Assembly: GCF_000211815.1 (NCBI RefSeq)
Contig: NZ_GL890954.1
Location: forward strand, 43,548-107,547
DNA: 64,000 nucleotides
Reading direction: 5' to 3'
From: Moorena producens 3L
GTDB taxonomy: Bacteria; Cyanobacteriota; Cyanobacteriia; Cyanobacteriales; Coleofasciculaceae
Of this stretch, positions 34,802-44,534 are shown piece by piece (within the stretch, counting starts at the first letter, position 1; each line of letters begins with the position of its first letter). Under the pieces are notes generated by a model. It was not told where the DNA came from, did not search any database, and saw only the letters and a list, made by a program, of their open reading frames with translations. Position numbers and translations under genes: made by a program.

Positions 34802-35402
34802 TCAAGAAACCCCTAGCTTTTTTTTGGTGGACTTGATATAATAGGAGGCTAGATGCCTGATTTTGATCGGGTTAACGCTAAACACGGCTGAATCGTGCTT
34901 AGCAACCACCTGACTAGGAACTCTCGATTTCTTGAGGTTGGCTTCTATATTCAGACATGAAGATTCCTGCTGGCATAGCTAAACTACAACCTCTCTATGG
35001 TTAATTATTCTGTTAATTAGTTCAATAGGTAGTTCAATAGGTTTTTCACTAATGTCGCTGCTTTACCTATCAGCTCAATGGAAAAAATGCCTAAACAGCG
35101 CTATAATAGCCATTTAGCGTTACTCATCTTCCCTAACCTTAGTGTATTTCTGATTCCCTACGTCTATAGTATCAGAAAATTTTCGCTCAGACCAGACCCT
35201 TCTGGGTAGTTTCCTCATGAAATACCAGTGAAATAGGTAAATAATTGATGTAGATAATTGAGACTATACATAAAGACTATACATAAAGAAACTATTTAGA
35301 TGCCCGTGCCACCGTTGGGTAAGCTACCAATTCCCCATCACCAATTGCCCATCACCAATCAGGGATGATGCTTGGGTGTTCCACAATTGGGCAACGCCAA
35401 TA
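34802..35402. other. 600-nt intergenic region without a protein gene
   Basis: Holds the ncRNA candidate at 34849, a tandem pair of AGACTATACATAA (about 35263-35289) and short direct repeats of CCCATCACCAATT. No open frame of note. Confidence 0.5.
34849..35030 (+). ncRNA. Candidate structured non-coding RNA
   Basis: A good -10 box (TATAAT, 34837-34842) precedes sequence without an ORF that can fold strongly: GGTT, CTAA and CACG pair with CGTG, TTAG and AACC (34868-34907), and GAGGTT near 34935 can pair with AACCTC near 34997. Length and promoter suggest a small RNA such as a 6S-type RNA, but I cannot match it to a known family. The 3' end is a guess. Confidence 0.3.
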
Positions 35403-36788
35403 TCAGTGCTCGAGAAAAGCAGCACATTCAACATGAGAGGTTTGAGGAAAGAAGTCAGCAGGTTGGATGTGGGTTAACTGGTAGTCACCGTTGAGGCAAA
35501 GGAGTTTGAGGTCTCGTGCTAAGGTAGCTGGGTTACAGCTAATATAAACGATCCGTTTTGGTGCCACTTGCCTGAGGATGTCAATAACTGCTGGAGAACA
35601 TCCCTTACGGGGTGGGTCAAGTAAGATAATATCTGGCGCTATAGTCAACTGGGGGAGTAACTGGTCCACTGATCCCGCCTGAAATTTCACATTAGTGATC
35701 CCATTGATCAAGGCATTTTGCTCAGCTTGCTCTACTGATGCGGCTTGCACTTCAATACCGATAGCTTGGCTTACCTGTTGGGCAAGGGGTAGAGTAAACG
35801 TGCCAATGCCACAGTAAGCATCAACTACACATTCATGCCCCTTCAGGGCTAGCTGTTTAATGATTAGGTTTAACAAAACCTCAGCCGCTTCAGTATTAAC
35901 TTGGAAAAACGTATCTGGTCGCAGCCGCAACTCAAGACCAGCAAAGTTTTCCCTCAAGTATGGCTGACCTGCAACACAATAGGTTTGGGAACCAAAAATG
36001 ACATTACTGCGGTGGGGGTTATGATTCACACAAACACCAACCAGTTGGGGATAACGATTTAGCCAAGTTTGCCCTTGGATATCCAAGTCTTTTAAATTCA
36101 GATCCGTTGTGACCAAGGTCAGCAACATCTCGCCAGTCTGTTGTCCAATCTGTAACGAAAGGTGACGCAATCGTCCTTGGTGGCGGCTTTCGTTGTATAT
36201 CGACCACCCCAATTGCTGAATATCCTGCTTAATTTCCCCTAGCAGGGGATTCAAGCGCTGGTCTTGCACGGGGCATTGATTAAGATTAATGAGCTGGTGG
36301 CTACCTTTTTGGTAGTAACCCGCTTGAACTGAACCCGTTGCTGAGCGTTTAAGGGGATAGGTCGCTTTGTTGCGATAGCCCAAGGGAGAATCTGTGGTTA
36401 AGATTGGGGCTACGGTGGGTTCGCTAAATCCACCAATGCGTTTGAGGGCTTGAATCACCTGATTTTGCTTCGCCAACTGCTGATAGTCCCAGCTCACATG
36501 CTGCCATTGACAACCACCACACTTATCCGCCACGATACATCGGGAACGAACACGATTAGGGGATTCCACTAACAGTTGGTGTAACTTACCAGTAGCATAG
36601 TTAGGTTTGACCCGCATCAGGCGCACCAAAGCTCTATCGCCTGTGACAGTATCCGGAACAAAAACGACCCGATTTCCTAGGCGTCCAACGCCATCACCAC
36701 TATCACTGAGGTCTGTAATCATTACCTCAATCAGTTGACCTTGTTGCCAACACTCAGGGCTGGGCTGATTAGTTATCATCATTGGCAT
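35403..36788 (-). CDS. rlmD: 23S rRNA (uracil-C5)-methyltransferase, RlmD/RumA type
   Basis: 461 residues. N-terminal TRAM domain (GQLIEVMITDLSDSGDGVGR), an iron-sulfur Cys cluster (CIVADKCGGCQWQH plus Cys in NQCPVQDQ), SAM-binding DAYCGIGTFTLPLAQQV, and the catalytic region IILDPPRKGCSPAV, VYISCNPATLARDL. It methylates uracil to 5-methyluridine in 23S rRNA; which site (RlmD or RlmCD type) is not decided. The start MPMMITNQPS has nearby alternative Met codons. Monocistronic. Confidence 0.92.
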   Translation of the reverse strand: MPMMITNQPSPECWQQGQLIEVMITDLSDSGDGVGRLGNRVVFVPDTVTGDRALVRLMRVKPNYATGKLHQLLVESPNRVRSRCIVADKCGGCQWQHVSWDYQQLAKQNQVIQALKRIGGFSEPTVAPILTTDSPLGYRNKATYPLKRSATGSVQAGYYQKGSHQLINLNQCPVQDQRLNPLLGEIKQDIQQLGWSIYNESRHQGRLRHLSLQIGQQTGEMLLTLVTTDLNLKDLDIQGQTWLNRYPQLVGVCVNHNPHRSNVIFGSQTYCVAGQPYLRENFAGLELRLRPDTFFQVNTEAAEVLLNLIIKQLALKGHECVVDAYCGIGTFTLPLAQQVSQAIGIEVQAASVEQAEQNALINGITNVKFQAGSVDQLLPQLTIAPDIILLDPPRKGCSPAVIDILRQVAPKRIVYISCNPATLARDLKLLCLNGDYQLTHIQPADFFPQTSHVECAAFLEH

Positions 36789-37237
36789 TATATAGCAAAG
36801 GGAACAGCGGATCTGGGAGTAGGGAGTAGGGAGTAGGGAGATCGAATGCAGTAGCTCATGGTGGAAACCACCTCAGGTCGGCGCACCCGTCGCTACCTGT
36901 AGGTGGCTTTATTAAGGTACCCTAGTACTTATAGCGTTTTTGCGTAAATCCTGATAGTTTTGTTTTCATGCCAGCTACAGATGGCAAGAGGGGGCAAAGG
37001 ATGCTTCAAGGGAATGTAAAGGATGGGGTAAGAGGGGAAAGAGACTATCGATGCCAGCAAGCAAGCATGGGTTTTGCTCTATTTGTTGATCTTATGCCCA
37101 ATGCCTTCCGTTGTGTCACCCAAAGTCGGTAAACTACTAATTAACAGTTCTGGCAACAAGTCCCGAGGTAAAATCTGTAATTTAGCTTGGGATGAATTGC
37201 CTGAGTAACTCAATAAAAAACTCCATAAACTAATAAC
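36789..37237. other. Upstream region of apcD
   Basis: Contains a GGGAGTA heptamer run (about 36812-36840). The remainder presumably carries the apcD promoter; none is assigned. Confidence 0.5.
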
Positions 37238-37732
37238 ATGAGTGTAGTTAGTCAAGTCATTCTCAAAGCCGACGACGAGCTGAGATACCTCAGCTCTGGT
37301 GAACTCAAAAGTATCAATGATTTTTTGCAAAGCGGTGAGCAGCGATTGCGCATTGCTGCCACCCTGTCGGAAAATGAAAAAAAGATTGTACAAAAAGCCA
37401 GTAGTCAGCTGTGGCAGAAACGCCCTGACTTCATAGCACCAGGAGGCAATGCCTATGGTCAGCGTGAACGAAATCAGTGTTTACGGGACTATGGATGGTA
37501 CTTGCGCTTGGTCACCTATGGTGTGCTTGCTGGTGATCAGAAACCTATTGAAGACATTGGTATAATCGGGGCAAGAGAAATGTATAATGCCCTAGGTGTG
37601 CCAATGGCAGGGATGTCAGAAGCGATAAATTGCTTAAAAGAGGCATCTTTGGGAATCCTCACCGACGAGGAGGCTGAGCTGACAGGTCCCTACTTCGATT
37701 ACATTATTCAAGCAATGTCTCCTAAGTCCTAA
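37238..37732 (+). CDS. apcD: Allophycocyanin alpha-B subunit
   Basis: 164 residues, a phycobiliprotein. The match to ApcD is strong: MSVVSQVILKADDELRYLSS, APGGNAYGQRERNQCLRDYG and WYLRLVTYGVLAGDQKPIED, ending GPYFDYIIQAMS. The Cys in NQCLRDYGWYLRLV binds phycocyanobilin. ApcD is a terminal emitter in the phycobilisome core that helps pass energy to photosystems, notably PSI. Not linked to other phycobilisome genes here. Start MSVVSQVI. Confidence 0.95.
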   Translation: MSVVSQVILKADDELRYLSSGELKSINDFLQSGEQRLRIAATLSENEKKIVQKASSQLWQKRPDFIAPGGNAYGQRERNQCLRDYGWYLRLVTYGVLAGDQKPIEDIGIIGAREMYNALGVPMAGMSEAINCLKEASLGILTDEEAELTGPYFDYIIQAMSPKS

Positions 37733-37736
37733 GGTA

Positions 37737-37792
37737 AGCTATCAGCTATCAGCTATCAGCTATCAGCTATCAGCTATCAGCTATCAGCTTAT
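37737..37792. repeat. Heptamer tandem repeat (CAGCTAT)
   Basis: Seven units of AGCTATC directly after apcD. A second heptamer-like tract (GCTGACGGCTGGCGGCTGAC) follows at about 37865-37900. The same heptamers recur near 39830, 50715, 60600-60790, 62725-62800 and 62970-63080. Confidence 0.95.
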
Positions 37793-38038
37793 GGGCATAG
37801 GGCAAGCTACAGTGAACAGCTTTTGAATAAAACAGGTAAGCATTGGTTTAATCTCTGTTACCTCAGCTGACAGCTGACGGCTGGCGGCTGACAGCTGACC
37901 TCCTAAGTCATTTGTGATTAGTCATTAGTCATTGGTCATTTAATAATAGGATATGGTTACTTGTTAATGGTTAATTAACAAGTAACCATTAACAATTAGC
38001 CATTAACAATTAATAAAAGACTAATGATTAATGACCTC

Positions 38039-38066
38039 AAATCCCACGCACTTTAGTCGTGGGATT
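38039..38066 (+). other. Solo IS605-like end hairpin or terminator
   Basis: AATCCCACG-CACTTTAGT-CGTGGGATT, a perfect 9-bp stem followed by CTTT. It resembles the end hairpins of the TnpB elements (AATCCCC...GGGG), but no tnpB is near. It lies only 12 nt before the next start codon. Confidence 0.55.
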
Positions 38067-38077
38067 CTTTAAATTAA

Positions 38078-38572
38078 ATGTGGTTAATCAAAAAACTGCC
38101 CTGGTTTTCATTATCAATTCTTCTGTTAAGCCATAGTATTTTTGGCTGGATGATATCTGTTGACTTTCAGGAATTGATTACGGTAGAACACACTACATCA
38201 GCATCACATCCTTCCTTATTTCATATATCGGTATGGCTCTGGCTGATCGGAGCAGTTTATATCGTGTTGATGGCTTTAGCGATAACTGCTCCAGTGTATC
38301 AGATTAGAAAATTGTACGGGACTTGGATGAAATCTGATACCAAAGCTTTTGTCTCCGTAATTTTCAGCTCTTTCCTAGCCGTTATCATCCTGCGCTGGAT
38401 TCATTATTCTAGCCGTATTCTGGTGCTGATTGCTGCTGCTGCCTTAACCAGATTAGATCTTCAAACAGAAGGATACGGTGAATGGCAGGCTTTTTGGATC
38501 ATCTGTGGGGTTTCTCTAACAGGTTTTAGTCTAGGGTTATTACTAAATCAGTTACTAATAGCAATTTTATAG
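38078..38572 (+). CDS. Four-TM membrane protein, unknown function
   Basis: 164 residues with about four hydrophobic segments: FSLSILLLSHSIFGWMI, HISVWLWLIGAVYIVLMALA, FVSVIFSSFLAVIIL and AFWIICGVSLTGFSLGLLL. No catalytic motif is visible. The first Met at 38078 follows the IS605-like hairpin with no clear ribosome site. The pattern recalls small cyanobacterial integral membrane proteins without a name. Function unknown. Confidence 0.7.
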   Translation: MWLIKKLPWFSLSILLLSHSIFGWMISVDFQELITVEHTTSASHPSLFHISVWLWLIGAVYIVLMALAITAPVYQIRKLYGTWMKSDTKAFVSVIFSSFLAVIILRWIHYSSRILVLIAAAALTRLDLQTEGYGEWQAFWIICGVSLTGFSLGLLLNQLLIAIL

Positions 38573-38976
38573 CCATGTTGATAGGAATGAGTGTCGTTTT
38601 TTTGGTAATGGGTAATGGGTAATGGATAATTGGTAATGGGTAATGGCGATCTCAGAGTCGTCAACCTTGGCCAATAGGCCACGCTACGCGAACAATCCTC
38701 AACCTACCCTACACCGAAGGCCAAAGGCGAACAACCTTCTAACCTTCTAACCTTCTAACCTTGGCCAAAAGGCCACGCTACGCGAACAACCTTCTAACCT
38801 TCTAACCTTCAACCTTGGCCAAAAGGCCACGCTACGCGAACAACCTTCTAACCTTCTAACCTTCTAACCTTAAACCTTCTAACCTTCAACCTTCTAACCT
38901 TAAACCTTCTAATCTTCAACCTTCTAACCTTCAACCTTCTAACCTTAAACCTTCTAACCTTCAACCACAAACACTA
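38573..38976. repeat. Dense repeat region
   Basis: Begins with TGGGTAATGG units, then at least three TTGGCCAAAAGGCCACGCTA units and many AACCTTCT octamers. At 38704-38735 it carries ACACCGAAGGCCAAAGGCGA, the empty form of the intron 2 target site. No gene. Confidence 0.9.
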
Positions 38977-39777
38977 TTAATCTGTCTGGGGCAGTTGAAT
39001 TTTAACTGCTCCTTCTGGTGTGATGATAACTTTACCACCTAGGGCTTCAATTCTACTGATGGCGATTTTGCTAGTGCGAGGGTCAGGAGAGTTATTTAAA
39101 ACCATTGACCAAGCACTCACTTGAGCTATCTTACTAGTAGGATTGCGCTTTATAAATTCAGCAGTGTTGCGGGAAATTTCAGCAATGTTTTGACTTTGCT
39201 CATCAGGGTATTGACTTGCCCAATCTGCTGATTTTTCAAAGGATTTTTGGGCGGCTTTAGGGTCACCCAAAAATAATAATTCATCAATTCCTTTGTAACG
39301 CCACACATAATAAGATTTAGGAGGAACTTTAGGGGATAGTGACTGGAGTCCTTTTTCCATTAAGGCGACCGATTTTTCTGGCATTCCTGCATATAAGGAA
39401 CTACTGCTAGATAGAAAAAAATACGCTGTTAAAAATTTGGGGTCTCGGTTTATAATAACGTCAAAGTACTCTGGGCTAAGCTGATAGCTAGTAATTCGGC
39501 GAGCGTCTTGATCACCAAAGTATTGAAGGAAATTCAGAAATACCCAGTCAGCTAATACATTATCGAAGCCAAATGTAGGTAGTCTCTGAAGCAGATTGAG
39601 ATACACTTGTTTTGCTTCTACGTCTCGCTGGAGGTCTGCGGGTGAGATGTTTTTGGAGCTTTGTTTAAGGGCATTGAGTTGGGGTTGCTGTAGCTTGCCA
39701 ACTGCTAAGATACAACCTAGGATAATTATGATTGCTCCTAGGGATTGGGTTAGTCTTTGAGGAAATTGCCAAGGCAT
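38977..39777 (-). CDS. Membrane-anchored TPR-like protein
   Basis: 266 residues. One N-terminal membrane segment (SLGAIIIILGCILAVGKL) and then a helical periplasmic or cytoplasmic domain with TPR-like pairs (FLTAYFFLSSSSSLYAGMPE, DPKAAQKSFEKSADWASQYP). Similar proteins are conserved in cyanobacteria without an assigned function. Start MPWQFPQRLTQSLG. Monocistronic. Confidence 0.75.
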   Translation of the reverse strand: MPWQFPQRLTQSLGAIIIILGCILAVGKLQQPQLNALKQSSKNISPADLQRDVEAKQVYLNLLQRLPTFGFDNVLADWVFLNFLQYFGDQDARRITSYQLSPEYFDVIINRDPKFLTAYFFLSSSSSLYAGMPEKSVALMEKGLQSLSPKVPPKSYYVWRYKGIDELLFLGDPKAAQKSFEKSADWASQYPDEQSQNIAEISRNTAEFIKRNPTSKIAQVSAWSMVLNNSPDPRTSKIAISRIEALGGKVIITPEGAVKIQLPQTD

Positions 39778-40062
39778 CTGTCTAAGATGAAGTATGAAGT
39801 AATATCAAGTATGAAGACAAGCATTCAGCTATCAGCTATCAGCTATCAGGCTTTGGCCTTGACCAAGGACTTTTATGAAAACTTTCAATTCTCATTAATC
39901 TATCAATTATCAATATTAAATTCTCCCCTTTGCCCATTGCGCATTGGCGCACGCTACGGGAAGAGCCTACGCTACGCCGGGTTTATTTTAAGCTGACAGC
40001 TGACAGCTGAGGGCTGAATGCTTACCTATGAAGGCGCTATGTATCAAGTACCGAGGAGACCA
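39778..40062. repeat. Repeat-containing gap
   Basis: Holds CAGCTAT heptamers (about 39825-39848), a GCGCACGCTACGGGAAGAGC unit near 39948 and GCTGACA heptamers. No gene. Confidence 0.75.
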
Positions 40063-43002
40063 TCAAAACATTCCCACCATAGTCTCAATTAACTCTGAGG
40101 GTAACTCCTTGAGAAACTGAGAACGGTTAGCCGGTTCCCGATTCCCATAAAAGCGTCGCTCATGAGCATGGGATAAAAACAGTTGTTCCTGAGCGCGAGT
40201 AATCCCTACATAACACAGACGCCGTTCTTCTTCCAACGCTACAGGATCTCTGAGACTACGACTGTGAGGAAACAGTCCTTGCTCTAGGCCGACTAGAAAG
40301 ACAATGGGAAATTCTAGCCCTTTAGCAGAGTGAAGGGTCATTAAAGAAACTGCTTTTTTCCCCTCTTCCAGGTTATCCATGTCAGAGGCTAGAGTTGCAT
40401 TAGCAAGAAACCCTTCTAAGCTCGTTTCTTCGTTTTCTTCTTGAAATTGCTGGACTGCATTAAACAATTCCACAATATTTTCCAATCGATTCTCAGCTTC
40501 TTCAGTGCCTTTGTTTCTTAAATCGCCAATATAACCAGACTCTTCCATAATCCCTTTGAGAATCTCTAATGCCGATCGCTCTTCCAATTGCTCCTGCCAT
40601 TGAGAAATAAGCTGAGCAAATTTCTTTACCGCTTTAGCTGACCGTCCAGCAAATGTATGAACTGAGGTCTCATCACTGATAATTTCCCACAGGGGAACTC
40701 CTAATTCTTGGGCAGCTGCGACCAGATTGTTAATGGTAGTTTGTCCAATTCCTCGTCGAGGAGTATTGATAATGCGCAATAGACTAACAGTATCGGATGG
40801 GTTTGCGATCGCTCTTAGGTAAGCCAGAGCATCTTTAATTTCTTTACGGTCATAGAACTTGAACCCACCAACTACAGTATAGAGAATATCGGCTCTGATC
40901 AAGACATCTTCAAAGGCACGGGATTGAGCATTAGTACGATAAAGAATAGCAAAACTGCCTCCATCCAGTTCTGGATTTTGTCGTTTTAGCTGGATAATTT
41001 TACTGACTACAAACTGAGCTTCTTCCAATTCGTCATCAGCGCTATAACAATAGATTTTTTCCCCGATACCCCGTGTTGCTCGCAAAATTTTCTCAATCCG
41101 CTGGGTATTATTTTCGATCAGGTGGTTAGCAGCTTGAAGAATATTTTCCCTAGAGCGATAGTTTTCTTCTAGCTTGACCATAGTGCGAGTATCTTGATCG
41201 GCTAAACCGTCACCAAAGTCTTGCTGAAAACCCAGAAGGATGGTGAAGTCTGCCATTCGGAAACTGTAGATAGAGTTATGAGTAAGCAATCCATCGCTAA
41301 AGTAGACATGGTGCTTCTCTACCTCTAGGCTATACACCAAGCCACTGTATTCCTGACGCTGAATCCTAATTGGTTTCCAAGCCACTGTTTTGCCACCCTG
41401 ATAGACGGCTATATCCATCAGTTCTGGTAATAAATTAATCGCTGCTAGCTCGATAGTACTTTTACCCCGTCCGCCTTGATAGGCAATATCAGGGCTGTAA
41501 ATCGGGTAGTTTGGGTCGAGTCCAAAGTCTTGAAGACAGGAAATCCCCCGTTCTGGTAACACATCACCCAGGGCATTAAATAACTGCTCCAGCATCTGAC
41601 GGGTGTACTCAGTGGCACCATTAATTGGTTCAAACGGGGCAGTGGGAATACCATAGCGAGCGGCAATATAAGAAACTTTGAAGGAAGCTTCTGTCCGATT
41701 GTCGGTTGTCACCAGAATCCAAGCGGCATCTGCTTTGTCAACCCTGGCTCGATAGCCTAACTGAAATCCACCATCGCTTTTAAATAGCTTGCACCATCCG
41801 ACTCGGTACCACTGACCTCGGCGGATTAGGTAGACAACATGAGTCTTGTCCTTAGCTTGCTGATTCCACCGGATTGGCCATCGATGGTTTGGTGTGGAGC
41901 GAGTAGTTTGGCTATCAACCGTTACCTCAATCAGATGGCCACTAAAAGGACGACTGGCTTTGTTGAAACGATAACCTTCGACTCTGCCAACTACTGCGGA
42001 AGAATGAGGGTTATAGCTGACTAACCGATGTTGATTTGGATCTAGTGCTTCGATTGGGACATATCCTTCAGTAGTGAGTACTTGAGTACCTGGTGGCTGA
42101 CACTGGTCTGCATCCCCTACTACAAAAACTGAGCGATTCTGCCAATCCCACTGACTCTTTCGAGTTTCGCCATTGGTACTCAACAAGCGAATCAGTTCAT
42201 ACTGAATCCGATTGGTATCTTGATACTCATCCACTAAAATGTGATAAAATTGCTGATGCCAGTAGCTTAAGACCGACTCATTCTGTTGGAATAGCCTCAT
42301 TGGCACTAAGATGAGGTCATCAAAGTCCAAAGCATTGTTAGCAGCTAACTGCTCTTGGTAGTGGCTATAGACATCAGCAATCACTCGTCCCCGGAAATTG
42401 GACTGTTGTAGCTCAAATTCCTGGGGAGAAAAACCGCGATTTTTGGCATTGCTGATGGCATAGCGCACAGAACGGGGGTTAAATTTGTGGTCATCAAGAT
42501 TTAAGGTTTGAGTGACAATGGTTTTAACCAGGGTCTGGGCATCGGATTCGTCAAAGATGGAAAAGTTACGATTCCACTTCCGTCCCTGCTCATCTTGATA
42601 TTTATTGATATCGAACCGGAGAATCCTAGCAAACAGACTGTGGAAGGTGCCAATCCACAACGGTTTGGTGATAGTTTTGTAAACACGCGATCGCAACTGG
42701 GTTTGTTGGTCTTCTGGCAGAAGCTCCAACCGTTGACCATACTTCTGTTGCGCCAGCTGCTGAGCAAATATTTGCTCAATCCGCCCTTTCATTTCCCGTG
42801 CGGCTTTGTTAGTGAACGTCACCGCCAAGATATTTTCTGGTGAGACCTTGTGTTTGAGAATCAGATTAGCAATGCGATAGGTCAAGGCTCGGGTTTTGCC
42901 AGACCCGGCACCAGCAACAACTAACAACGGACCACAGAAATGTTCAACGGCTTGAAGTTGGGAAGGGTTGAGGTGGCTCAGGAAATCAGGGGTTGTACTC
43001 AT
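40063..43002 (-). CDS. pcrA: UvrD/PcrA-type DNA helicase interrupted by an intein
   Basis: 979 residues, about 703 after intein removal. Superfamily 1 motifs: Walker A VVAGAGSGKTRALTYR, GTFHSLFARILR, DEYQDTNRIQYEL (motif II), GDADQ|SIYSFRMADF (motif III, split by the intein), VSLMTLHSAKGLEFPIVFLV (motif V) and EERRLCYVGITRAQEQLF (motif VI). It unwinds DNA in repair and replication. The intein occupies residues 301-576; its removal joins DADQ to SIYSFR exactly as in intein-free helicases. Start MSTTPDFLSHLNPSQLQAVE is typical. Confidence 0.95.
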   Translation of the reverse strand: MSTTPDFLSHLNPSQLQAVEHFCGPLLVVAGAGSGKTRALTYRIANLILKHKVSPENILAVTFTNKAAREMKGRIEQIFAQQLAQQKYGQRLELLPEDQQTQLRSRVYKTITKPLWIGTFHSLFARILRFDINKYQDEQGRKWNRNFSIFDESDAQTLVKTIVTQTLNLDDHKFNPRSVRYAISNAKNRGFSPQEFELQQSNFRGRVIADVYSHYQEQLAANNALDFDDLILVPMRLFQQNESVLSYWHQQFYHILVDEYQDTNRIQYELIRLLSTNGETRKSQWDWQNRSVFVVGDADQCQPPGTQVLTTEGYVPIEALDPNQHRLVSYNPHSSAVVGRVEGYRFNKASRPFSGHLIEVTVDSQTTRSTPNHRWPIRWNQQAKDKTHVVYLIRRGQWYRVGWCKLFKSDGGFQLGYRARVDKADAAWILVTTDNRTEASFKVSYIAARYGIPTAPFEPINGATEYTRQMLEQLFNALGDVLPERGISCLQDFGLDPNYPIYSPDIAYQGGRGKSTIELAAINLLPELMDIAVYQGGKTVAWKPIRIQRQEYSGLVYSLEVEKHHVYFSDGLLTHNSIYSFRMADFTILLGFQQDFGDGLADQDTRTMVKLEENYRSRENILQAANHLIENNTQRIEKILRATRGIGEKIYCYSADDELEEAQFVVSKIIQLKRQNPELDGGSFAILYRTNAQSRAFEDVLIRADILYTVVGGFKFYDRKEIKDALAYLRAIANPSDTVSLLRIINTPRRGIGQTTINNLVAAAQELGVPLWEIISDETSVHTFAGRSAKAVKKFAQLISQWQEQLEERSALEILKGIMEESGYIGDLRNKGTEEAENRLENIVELFNAVQQFQEENEETSLEGFLANATLASDMDNLEEGKKAVSLMTLHSAKGLEFPIVFLVGLEQGLFPHSRSLRDPVALEEERRLCYVGITRAQEQLFLSHAHERRFYGNREPANRSQFLKELPSELIETMVGMF
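41275..42102 (-). other. Intein in helicase motif III
   Basis: 276 residues, from Cys301 (CQPPGTQVLTTEGYVPIEAL) to the His-Asn pair of SDGLLTHN, followed by extein Ser. Block B is TRSTPNHRW (TxxH) and block F is near VYSLEVEKHHVYF. These are the residues needed for splicing: Cys1, block-B Thr/His, penultimate His, terminal Asn and +1 Ser. No LAGLIDADG motif is visible in the middle, so any homing nuclease is lost or of an unrecognised type. Confidence 0.92.
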
Positions 43003-43194
43003 AGGGGCGGATAAAATGCGATCGCAGATCTATCTAGATCTATATATCTTATAGCTGAGCTGATTCTAATGTTTTGTTTTGCCACTGTGATTCTAAAAAT
43101 CCCATGATCTAGTAGCACTAAATTGTCCATGAACACTTTCCCGATTCTCTACTCCCGATTCCCGATTCTTGACCAAACAAAAATAATGGGTTTC

Positions 43195-44534
43195 AAGCCC
43201 CGCCCTTCTAGGGCGGCTTTGAGCATGTCATCCCACTTATTGAGCTAACGCTTGCACCTTTATTCAAAAATGTGTTATCCTGAGCTTAAGGAGGAAAGCC
43301 AATTGTTTAATTTAACCTACGAGTTTAAACTGAAGCCAACTGCCAAGCAAGTCTCTTTATTTGAAGACTGGTTGGAGCAATGCCGCAAGGTTTATAACTA
43401 CGCTTTAGTCGAACGCAAGGACTGGTATAAGTCTCGTAGCTGTCAAATTAACGCCTGCTCTCTCCCTAGGGAATACATTATCCCAGCCGATGCTAAACGT
43501 CCTACTTATGCCAGTCAGTGTCGTGGTTTAACTGCTGCCAGAAAAGCTATTGAAGAATTAAGAGCTGTTCAAGTTCATGTCTTGCAACAAACACTCAAAA
43601 GGTTAGAAAAAGCCTTTGTAAGTATGTGGGAACAAGGACATGGCTTTCCTCGCTTTAAGAAGCAGGGACAAATGCGGTCTTTTGTCTTTCCACAACTAGG
43701 AGTCAAGCCCCTTGAAGCTAACAGAGTAAAACTACCCAAGATTGGTTGGGTGAAGATGAGGCAATCACGGGAGATACCCGCTGATGCTGTAGTCAAGCAA
43801 GCTAGAGTAGTCAAGAGATCCTCCGGTTGGTATGTGATGCTCACTCTAGCATGGGATGTAGATGTTCCCCAAGTCATGCCTCACGGAGAAGCCTTGGGGA
43901 TTGATGTCGGAATTTCACATTTTGTTGCTGTTAGCAATGGTGCTTTGTTTCCTAATCCACGCCCTTTCAAACGCCTTGAACGCAAGCTTAAATTGCTGCA
44001 AAAGAGGGTAAGTAGGAAGCGCATTGGAAGTAGAAACCGTGTGCGAGCACAAAAGAAAGTCAGTAAGTTACACGAACGAATTGCTAACGTCAGAAAAGAT
44101 TACCACTGGGAATTAGCTCATAATCTCTGTGATTGGGCTGGAATGATCTTTGTTGAAGATCTAAATCTTAAAGGGTTGGCCAGAGGGATGTTGGGTAAGC
44201 ACTGCTTGGATGCAGGATGGGGACAGTTTTTCCAGATATTAGAGCAATGTTGTTTTAAGCGTGGCGTCTATTTTCAAAAAGTAGACTCCAAAAAGACTAG
44301 TCAGATCTGTCCCAACTGCTTAACTGAAACTGGGAAAAAGACGTTAGCTGAGCGTGTTCATCATTGCGAAGATTGCGGCTACACAACCAGTAGAGATGTT
44401 GCAGCCGCTCAAGTAGTCGCTATGCGCGGACTTGCAGCCGTGGGACACACGGTCAAGATGCTTTCTGAGGGTAAATTCGTTGGAATCCCTTTGAAGAAAG
44501 AATCCCCGTCCTTCAAGGGCGGGGAGTGTCAATA
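43195..44534 (+). mobile_element. IS605-like TnpB element 3, abutting recR
   Basis: Left hairpin around 43195-43220 (AAGCCCCGCCCTTCTAGGGC then GGCTTT), right-end hairpin AATCCCCGTCCTTCAAGGGC with GGGGAGTGTCAA at 44502-44531. It encodes only tnpB. The right end lies within 5 bases of the recR start codon. Outer left boundary approximate. Confidence 0.8.

Noticed and set aside
37079..37393. 104-residue minus-strand frame opposite apcD
   Set aside because: Overlaps the conserved apcD start and shows no family similarity.
37737..37792. CRISPR array
   Set aside because: The units are contiguous heptamers without unique spacers; the same applies to the other tandem arrays, and no cas gene is present.
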